Assembly (NCBI GenBank): GCA_020433835.1
Contig: JAGRBY010000090.1
Span: 1 to 16,960, forward strand
Length of the DNA stretch: 16,960 bases
DNA from: Anaerolineae bacterium
GTDB lineage: Bacteria; Chloroflexota; Anaerolineae; 4572-78; J111
Reading direction: 5' to 3'
The notes under the pieces were generated by a model that saw only the letters and a list, made by a program, of their open reading frames with translations, did no database searches and was not told the origin of the DNA. Positions 1-6,121 of the stretch are shown one piece after another (within the stretch, counting starts at the first letter, position 1; each line of letters opens with the position of its first letter). Both the position numbers and the translations under genes were made by a program.

Positions 1-3000
1 TGAACAGACCCAATCGGGCCGACCAATCGGCCAGAATGCTTTTCGCGTATTCGCTGTTGGTTAAACGAATGTGGCGCATAAGCAGCAGCCGCAGCAGGTC
101 GATATCAGCTTTGCTGGTGACGCGAACCACCTGGATCATATCAGGGTTGAAGCGCTTGGTAAACTGATTGGCTTCATCCAGAACAAAAGCCACCCCCCCA
201 CTCATCCCTGCGCCGAAGTTATAACCGGTGCGGCCTAAAATAACCGCTACGCCACTGGTCATATATTCACAGCCGTGGTCGCCCACCCCTTCAACAACTG
301 CCGTCGCGCCGCTGTTGCGCACTGCAAAGCGTTCGCCGGCTTGCCCGGCCGCAAACAAGCTGCCGCCGGTGGCTCCATACAGCACCGTGTTGCCGATAAT
401 CACATTATCACTGGCCGACAACTGTGATTTCAGCGGTGGCCGGATAACAATTTGCCCACCCTTCATATTTTTACCGACATAGTCATTGGCTTCCCCGATC
501 AGCGTTACGTTAACACCGGGAACCGTGTAAGCCCCAAAGCTCTGGCCGGCACTGCCGTTGAAGGTAATATTGACGGTTCCATCCGGCAGCCCCTGATCGC
601 CGTATTGTTTGGCGATAGCCCCAGACAGCGTTGCGCCGATAGTGCGGTCGGTGGTGTTGATCGGCAGGTTGAGTTGAACCGGTTCGCCCTGATCGATAGC
701 CGGAGCCGCCTGGGCCAACAGCAGTTCGTTAAGCTCATTCACTTTCGTCAGTGCTTGTGACTCCGGCGCTTTCGCAATAAAGCGGATCGGCGCATCTTCA
801 TCTTCCTTGGCCAACAGCGGCGAAAGATCAAGCGAGTCGATGGCGGCATAGCCGGTTTTAATCTGCTCTAGCAATTCCGTTCGGCCGATAATCTCAGACA
901 GGCTGCGGAAACCTAATTGGGCCAGTATCTCGCGCACATCTTGAGCGATGTAATGCATGTAAGCCATCACGTGCTCCGGCTTACCCACAAACTTGGCCCG
1001 CAGTTTGGGATTCTGGGTGGCAACACCCACCGGACATGTATTGTTATGGCAAGCCCGGGCAATCAAACAGCCTTCCGCCACCAGCGCCGCCGTGCCAAAG
1101 CTGTAGCCGTCGGCCCCTAAGATGGCGGCGATAACCACATCACGGCCATTTTGCAAACCGCCATCGGTGCGAACCACCACCCGGCTGCGCAGGTTGTTAC
1201 GTTGAAGCGTCTGCTGCGTTTCCGCCAAACCCAGCTCCCACGGCAAACCCACATTTTTGATGCTGCTCCAGGCCGCTGCTCCGGTGCCACCGGAGTGACC
1301 GGCAATATGAACCGTATCAGCTCCACCCTTAGCCACACCGGCGGCTATGGTTCCAACCCCGGCTTCCGAAACCAGCTTGACCGATACATCAGCCGCCCGA
1401 TTAACTTGCTTGAGGTCGTAGATCAACTGCGACAAATCTTCGATGCTGTAAATATCGTGGTGTGGTGGCGGCGAAATAAGGGTCGTTCCTTCGGTCGTTT
1501 GCCGAATTGTGGCAATTTCAGCCGTGACCTTATGACCGGGCAACTGACCACCTTCGCCCGGCTTGGCACCCTGGGCCATTTTGATTTGAATCTCGATGGC
1601 CGAGGTTAGATAAGCTGGTGTAACGCCAAAGCGCCCGGAGGCAACCTGTTTGATGCAGTCATTTTTCTCGTTACCAAACCGATGCTGGCCCGAGCCACCT
1701 TCGCCGCTGTTGCTAACGGCTCCTAGGCGGTTCATCGCCACGGCCAGAGTTTCGTGAGATTCGCTGCTCAAAGCTCCGTGCGACATGGCGGCTGTGGAGA
1801 AGCGCTTGAAAATCGCTTCCAGCGGCTCAACTTCGGTAATGTCAATCGGCTCAAGACCGGTATCGACAAAGTTAAGCATATCACGAGGATTGACCACGGA
1901 GTTTTCTTCTAAGATTTTGACGAACTTTTTATAAGCCTCGTACCCGGCCTCAAAATTCTCACCGATGAAGGAACGGGTAGCACCGGGGTTCAACTCAGCC
2001 GTTTCTGATGCGGCCGGGCTGAGCACGTTTTCCATACGAACGGCATTTTGCAGCGCCTTAACCGACTGGGGACTGAAGGCATGGGTTTCGCCGCCGCGCT
2101 TGAACTTGTAGAAGCCGGGGCTGTCAATTTCCGGTTTTTGCGGGTTGGCAAAACCGGCCTGATGCCAGCTTTCAACATCAGCCGCCAGCGCTTTTAGGCC
2201 GATGCCGCCCAGCCGCGTTACCGTGCCGGTGAAGTATTTGTCGACCAGCGTTTGCGACAGGCCGACCGCTTCAAATATTTGGGCTCCGCAGTACGTATCT
2301 ACAGTCGAGATACCCATTTTCGACATAATTTTCAGCAGCCCGGCTTCCATCGCCCGTACAAAGTTGCGCTTGGCGGTGGTGGCATCCATATCTCTAATTT
2401 TGCCGTTTTCTATCACATCTTCAACCGTGGCCAGAGCCAGGTAAGGATTAACGGCATTAGCCCCATAACTCACTAAACAGGCCAAATGATGCACTTCGCG
2501 CACCTCACCGCTTTCAACCACAATGCTAACCTGCATCCGCTTGCCGTTTCTGACCAGATGATGGTGAACCGCCCCAACCGCCAACAAACTGGGAACGGGA
2601 GCGTGCCGTTCGTCAACGCCCAGGTCGCTGAGGATGAGGATGGTTTTGCCTTCCTCGATGGCCCGTTCTGCCATTGTACACATGCGCTCTAGCGCGCGTT
2701 CCAGCCCATCACCATGCTGCTCGATGGGGTAGCGCATCGGGATAGTGTGGGTTTGGAAGCGCGGATCGCCCAGACCTTTTAAGGCGAGCAGATCATCATC
2801 GGTCAGTACCGGGCTGGCCAGTTCAACCAAATTGGCGTGTTTGGCCGATTCTTCAAGTAGGTTTGGTCTGGCTCCCAGCCGCATCGTCAATGACATGACA
2901 AAAGTTTCCCGCAGCGGGTCAATTGGTGGGTTGGTAACCTGGGCAAAACGCTGCTTGAAATAGTGGAACATGGGTCGCGGTTTGGCCGACATAACCGCCA

Positions 3001-4597
3001 AAGAGGTGTCATCGCCCATCGAGCCGGTGGGTTCCTTGCCATCGTTGGCCATGGGGCGAACGATAACCGTCATTTCTTCGTTGGTATAACCAAAGGCAGC
3101 CTGCAAACGATTTAACCATTGCGAGGTGTTGATTTTTTTCTGCGTTTCAAAGTGATTGACTTTGTGCAGGGTAAATTGCAGCGGTCGGGTTTCGGTGGGC
3201 AGTGGCTTGAAGCCTTTGACCCATTCTTGATACTGAGGCCGTCGCGCCAGTTCATTTTTGACCTGGTCATTGGTTAAGAAAAGTTGACGATCCAAATCAA
3301 CCATCATCATTTGGCCGGGGCCAAGTTTACCTTTGGTAATGATGCTGCCTTCATCAACATTGACCGTTCCGGCTTCAGAATGAGCGATAACCAGATCATC
3401 ATTGGTGACCAGATAGCGGATAGGTCGCAGCCCGTTGCGGTCGAGCGTAGCCCCCACGCGGCGACCGTCGGTGAAGACGATAGCCGCCGGGCCGTCCCAT
3501 GGTTCCATCAACCCGGCGTGATAGCGATAGAAAGATTGCAGAAGCGGATCCATATCGACGATATTTTCCCAGGCTTCGGGAGCCAGCATGGCGACACTAT
3601 GGTGAATATCTCGACCGCTGTTCACAATTAATTCCAGAACATTATCAAACATAGCCGAGTCGCTGCCTTCAGCGCTAATGATGGGTTGCAGATCATCCAA
3701 ACCATTGGGCCAGTAATGCGAAGCTAAGTTAGAAACCCGGGCCTTCATCCAGTTAATGTTGCCCTGTAGGGTGTTAATTTCACCATTATGAGCAATCATT
3801 CGGAATGGCTGAGCCCGCCGCCAGGTAGAGGTGGTGTTGGTGCTGTAGCGAGTATGAACGGTAGCGATAGCCGTTTCGTACAAGGGATTGGTTAGATCTA
3901 AGTAAAAATGGGCCAGGTAGGGCGATAGCATGAGACCTTTATATACAACGGTTTGCGCCGATAGAGAGACTATATAATAGTCTTTCATGTGCCGCTTGGC
4001 AGCCTCATTCGTGAGTTTTTTACGAAGCGTATAAAGGAAGCGTTCGAACTCACTGCCTCGGGCAACGTGGGCCGGTCGATGAATAACCAGTTGAATAATC
4101 TCCGGACACAGGCGGCGCGCTGTTTGCCCCAGTGCATCGGGGTTAAGCGGTGGGTTGCGCCACTGAAGGTTCGATTGCAATGTTGAAGCAAAAGAGCCGT
4201 TATGCGTGCCGTTGGTTTTAGCCGGATGAGAATTTGTTCCGTTGGGAGCGCTCCCAGAATGGAGCATGGGAATAATAACCTCTTCGGTCATTTGAATCGC
4301 GGCATCGGTGTCCGTGGTGGGCAGAAAGAACATCCCTACTGCATAATCGCCCTGTTTGGGTAACGTAGCAATTTCACTGGCGAGTAGGCGATGCGGAATT
4401 TGCGTTAAAATTCCTGCGCCGTCGCCAGACAAACCGTCGGCATCAACGCCACCACGGTGTTCTTGACAGCCTATAGACTCTAGCGCCATTGCTAAAATAT
4501 CGTGGCCGGGTACACCCGTCGTACGGGCCACAAAGCCGAGACCGCAAGCGTCATGTTCAAATTCTGGGCGATACATGGTTCTATAGTGATCAGACAT
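1..4597 (-). CDS. gltB: Glutamate synthase (GOGAT) large subunit, 3' end cut by window edge
   Basis: The enzyme moves the amide nitrogen of glutamine to 2-oxoglutarate to give two glutamates. My minus-strand translation is open for 1532 codons with no stop, so only a short C-terminal piece is missing (family about 1500-1550 aa). Order: class II glutamine amidotransferase with nucleophile Cys18 in DACGLGF (the first 17 residues would be a cleaved propeptide); central domain; FMN-binding synthase barrel; 3Fe-4S cysteines C1177, C1183 and C1188 in a C-x5-C-x4-C pattern ending CPVGVATQ; then the GXGXG beta-helix from about residue 1275. The ATG at 4597 follows AAGGAG (4608-4613) at 10 nt. Odd: a Gly/Asn/Ser/Thr-rich insertion at about residues 113-143 of the amidotransferase domain. 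No gltD is in view, so NADPH versus ferredoxin dependence cannot be decided. Family call is secure. Confidence 0.96.
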   Translation of the reverse strand, partial: MSDHYRTMYRPEFEHDACGLGFVARTTGVPGHDILAMALESIGCQEHRGGVDADGLSGDGAGILTQIPHRLLASEIATLPKQGDYAVGMFFLPTTDTDAAIQMTEEVIIPMLHSGSAPNGTNSHPAKTNGTHNGSFASTLQSNLQWRNPPLNPDALGQTARRLCPEIIQLVIHRPAHVARGSEFERFLYTLRKKLTNEAAKRHMKDYYIVSLSAQTVVYKGLMLSPYLAHFYLDLTNPLYETAIATVHTRYSTNTTSTWRRAQPFRMIAHNGEINTLQGNINWMKARVSNLASHYWPNGLDDLQPIISAEGSDSAMFDNVLELIVNSGRDIHHSVAMLAPEAWENIVDMDPLLQSFYRYHAGLMEPWDGPAAIVFTDGRRVGATLDRNGLRPIRYLVTNDDLVIAHSEAGTVNVDEGSIITKGKLGPGQMMMVDLDRQLFLTNDQVKNELARRPQYQEWVKGFKPLPTETRPLQFTLHKVNHFETQKKINTSQWLNRLQAAFGYTNEEMTVIVRPMANDGKEPTGSMGDDTSLAVMSAKPRPMFHYFKQRFAQVTNPPIDPLRETFVMSLTMRLGARPNLLEESAKHANLVELASPVLTDDDLLALKGLGDPRFQTHTIPMRYPIEQHGDGLERALERMCTMAERAIEEGKTILILSDLGVDERHAPVPSLLAVGAVHHHLVRNGKRMQVSIVVESGEVREVHHLACLVSYGANAVNPYLALATVEDVIENGKIRDMDATTAKRNFVRAMEAGLLKIMSKMGISTVDTYCGAQIFEAVGLSQTLVDKYFTGTVTRLGGIGLKALAADVESWHQAGFANPQKPEIDSPGFYKFKRGGETHAFSPQSVKALQNAVRMENVLSPAASETAELNPGATRSFIGENFEAGYEAYKKFVKILEENSVVNPRDMLNFVDTGLEPIDITEVEPLEAIFKRFSTAAMSHGALSSESHETLAVAMNRLGAVSNSGEGGSGQHRFGNEKNDCIKQVASGRFGVTPAYLTSAIEIQIKMAQGAKPGEGGQLPGHKVTAEIATIRQTTEGTTLISPPPHHDIYSIEDLSQLIYDLKQVNRAADVSVKLVSEAGVGTIAAGVAKGGADTVHIAGHSGGTGAAAWSSIKNVGLPWELGLAETQQTLQRNNLRSRVVVRTDGGLQNGRDVVIAAILGADGYSFGTAALVAEGCLIARACHNNTCPVGVATQNPKLRAKFVGKPEHVMAYMHYIAQDVREILAQLGFRSLSEIIGRTELLEQIKTGYAAIDSLDLSPLLAKEDEDAPIRFIAKAPESQALTKVNELNELLLAQAAPAIDQGEPVQLNLPINTTDRTIGATLSGAIAKQYGDQGLPDGTVNITFNGSAGQSFGAYTVPGVNVTLIGEANDYVGKNMKGGQIVIRPPLKSQLSASDNVIIGNTVLYGATGGSLFAAGQAGERFAVRNSGATAVVEGVGDHGCEYMTSGVAVILGRTGYNFGAGMSGGVAFVLDEANQFTKRFNPDMIQVVRVTSKADIDLLRLLLMRHIRLTNSEYAKSILADWSARLGLF
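4243..4256. promoter_or_regulatory. Perfect 14-bp palindrome matching a LacI-family operator, inside gltB
   Basis: TGGGAGCGCTCCCA is a perfect dyad identical to the operator I recall for CebR, the LacI-family cellobiose regulator of Streptomyces. It lies within gltB codons 114-118, at the start of the GltB-specific insertion. A 14-bp palindrome of some kind is expected about once per 16 kb by chance, but identity with this particular operator is much less likely. Whether a regulator binds here is unknown. Confidence 0.35.
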
Positions 4598-4624
4598 TTG
4601 CCTAAGTCTCCTTGGGTTATGAGA

Positions 4625-4685
4625 CACCAAATGCCCCCAACTCGCAGAGCTTGGAGGCTGTAATCGAGAGTTATTGCATTTGGTG
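4625..4685 (-). promoter_or_regulatory. Inverted repeat / hairpin in the gltB 5' leader
   Basis: CACCAAATGC (4676-4685 read on minus) and GCATTTGGTG (4625-4634) form a perfect 10-bp stem. Inside it AACTC can pair with GAGTT, then a small AGC/GCT hairpin closes the top. The structure ends 11 nt upstream of the gltB Shine-Dalgarno and would lie near the 5' end of the transcript. It lacks the U-tract of an intrinsic terminator, so a leader-RNA switch, mRNA stabiliser or repressor operator are all possible. I recognise no known riboswitch class in it. The pairing is seen; the function is inferred. Confidence 0.5.
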
Positions 4686-4698
4686 CCGATTATGGATA

Positions 4699-4726
4699 AT
4701 GCTAGTAATATAATCAGATTGGGCAA
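4699..4726 (-). promoter_or_regulatory. Candidate promoter for gltB
   Basis: On the minus strand, TTGCCC (4721-4726), a 16-nt spacer and TAGCAT (4699-4704) each match the sigma70 consensus at 4 of 6 positions. The predicted start near 4692 would put the leader hairpin at the extreme 5' end of the mRNA. The match is weak and overlapping A/T-rich alternatives exist. No sigma54 GG-N10-GC element was found here. Confidence 0.3.
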
Positions 4727-4808
4727 TTACGTCATCACCCAAACGGGTAGTAGTCGTTTTTAAGGAAGCTGGGTAATGCCCCATATTCTATCCACCCATC
4801 GAGGTGCA

Positions 4809-4837
4809 TTGGTAATTCTCATAAGGCGTGCTATTAT
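4809..4837 (+). promoter_or_regulatory. Candidate promoter for the acyl-CoA dehydrogenase-like gene
   Basis: TTGGTA (4809-4814), 17-nt spacer, TATTAT (4832-4837): 4/6 and 5/6 matches to sigma70 boxes with ideal spacing, giving a start near 4844 and a leader of about 40 nt. It is the best plus-strand candidate in the 286-bp divergent region shared with gltB. Confidence 0.45.
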
Positions 4838-4883
4838 TGCGTTTGAAAAAATATTCACGAAAAGTTTGAGCTAAGGAGAAACC

Positions 4884-6047
4884 ATGACAACTACGACTTC
4901 CGCTATTGAATTAGCTAAAGATCTCGCTCGACAATTTGCAACCCGCGCTGACGAAGCCGATCGACAGGGTCAACTGCCGGATGAGGATATACAGGCGTTA
5001 AAAGATTCCGGTTACATGGGGCTGAATATTCCCACAGAGTTTGGCGGGTTTGGTCTTTTGATGCGTGACTGTTTAGAAGCCCACCTTGCCCTTTCTCAGG
5101 GTAGTACCTCGACGGCCATCGTGGCCGCGATGCCTATGCAAATTTTTGGTGGCGCGCGTGATGATAACCCGTGGACGGATGAAGTGTATGAACGGCTGTG
5201 CCGGATGGTAACGGAAGACAAAGCCCTGGTGAACTTTGTCGCCAGCGAACCGCAAATGGGCAGCCCCTCTCGGGGTGGGCTGCCGGCTACCGTGGCTGAA
5301 CCCACACCAAATGGCGATGGCTGGGTGGTCAATGGTCATAAAACCTGGACAACCGGTGGTCGTCATTTAAGCCACATGTTGGTCAGGGTGCGGGTAGGAG
5401 ACGACCACGGTACGGTGCTGGTTTTGCAAGACACGCCCGGTGTGGAGTGGGTCAACACCTGGAGCGATGCCCTCAGCTTGCGTGCTAGCGACAGCCACGA
5501 TGTTTACTTTAAAGATGTCGTCGTCCCCGCCGACCATCTGCTCGCTCGCCAAGCGCCCGGTGGCCCACCGCCTCCGCCCAACGGCTGGTTTCCGATGACG
5601 ATTTCGGCGGTTTATCTGGGTGCAGCCATCGCCGCCCGCAATGCGGTTATCAAGTTCGCCCTAGAGCGCGTGCCGACAGCCCTTGGCAAGTCGATTGCCA
5701 CGCTACCGAAGATCCAGCGCCAAATTGGGGAAATCGACATTGCTTTGCAGGCCGCAACATGCTTACTGTTGGACGTTGCCGCGCAGTGGGAAGGCGATGC
5801 TGACCACCGGCAGCGGGTCTTTCCTCGGGTGGCAGCGGCCAAATCGATGGTCACCACCGCCGCCGGCGAGGCCACCGAGAAAGCGCTCCAAATTGCCGGT
5901 GGTACCAGTATCACCAAAAGCCTGCCGCTCGAGCGTTTTTTCCGCGATGTGCGGGCCGGATCGATGCAGCCGCCCTCTGGCGATACCGCTTTAGAGATGG
6001 TCGGCCGGGCGGCGATTGAAGCCTGGGTAGAAGAAGACAAAGCCTGA
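4884..6047 (+). CDS. Acyl-CoA dehydrogenase-fold flavoprotein, catalytic Glu not conserved
   Basis: At 387 aa this has the full length and domain order of the family: N-terminal helical domain (GLNIPTEFGG, residues 47-55), central beta domain (residues 118-215, with WVVNGHKTWTTGG at 147-159) and C-terminal four-helix FAD/dimer domain (residues 240-380, with ALQIAGG at 334-340 and RFFRDVRAG at 351-359). Known members oxidise acyl-CoA thioesters with FAD; some relatives are flavin monooxygenases. In an ungapped alignment with the end of medium-chain dehydrogenase, the catalytic Glu of YEGT falls on Pro363 in QPPSGDT, so the usual alpha-proton base is missing from that position. A proline run (PGGPPPPPNG, 226-235) lies before the C-terminal domain. 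Substrate is unknown. AAGGAG (4873-4878) sits 5 nt before the ATG. It is the first gene of a possible two-gene unit with the lipoprotein gene 74 nt downstream. Confidence 0.88.
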   Translation: MTTTTSAIELAKDLARQFATRADEADRQGQLPDEDIQALKDSGYMGLNIPTEFGGFGLLMRDCLEAHLALSQGSTSTAIVAAMPMQIFGGARDDNPWTDEVYERLCRMVTEDKALVNFVASEPQMGSPSRGGLPATVAEPTPNGDGWVVNGHKTWTTGGRHLSHMLVRVRVGDDHGTVLVLQDTPGVEWVNTWSDALSLRASDSHDVYFKDVVVPADHLLARQAPGGPPPPPNGWFPMTISAVYLGAAIAARNAVIKFALERVPTALGKSIATLPKIQRQIGEIDIALQAATCLLLDVAAQWEGDADHRQRVFPRVAAAKSMVTTAAGEATEKALQIAGGTSITKSLPLERFFRDVRAGSMQPPSGDTALEMVGRAAIEAWVEEDKA

Positions 6048-6067
6048 TACTTACAACCCGACCACAA

Positions 6068-6091
6068 ACCCCGCACGGGGTATAGATTTTT
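6068..6091 (+). terminator. Weak hairpin with T-run after the dehydrogenase gene
   Basis: ACCCC (6068-6072) and GGGGT (6077-6081) pair around a GCAC loop, followed within a few bases by a run of Ts (6087-6091). The stem is only 5 bp, so read-through into the lipoprotein gene is likely. It may be partial attenuation rather than full termination. Confidence 0.35.
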
Positions 6092-6121
6092 CAACTTTCT
6101 CAATAATTCGGAGAACAATCT

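Noticed and set aside
1151..1609. 152-codon plus-strand frame within gltB
   Set aside because: It overlaps the FMN-barrel and catalytic part of gltB on the opposite strand. The minus frame has canonical GOGAT motifs there, so this is a shadow.
4620..4700. Sigma54 promoter for gltB (GGCAC...TGCA on the minus strand)
   Set aside because: The GG and GC dinucleotides are 8 nt apart rather than the required 10.
5612..6118. 168-codon minus-strand frame opposite the dehydrogenase-like gene
   Set aside because: It is antisense to a well-supported coding sequence, with no recognisable domain.
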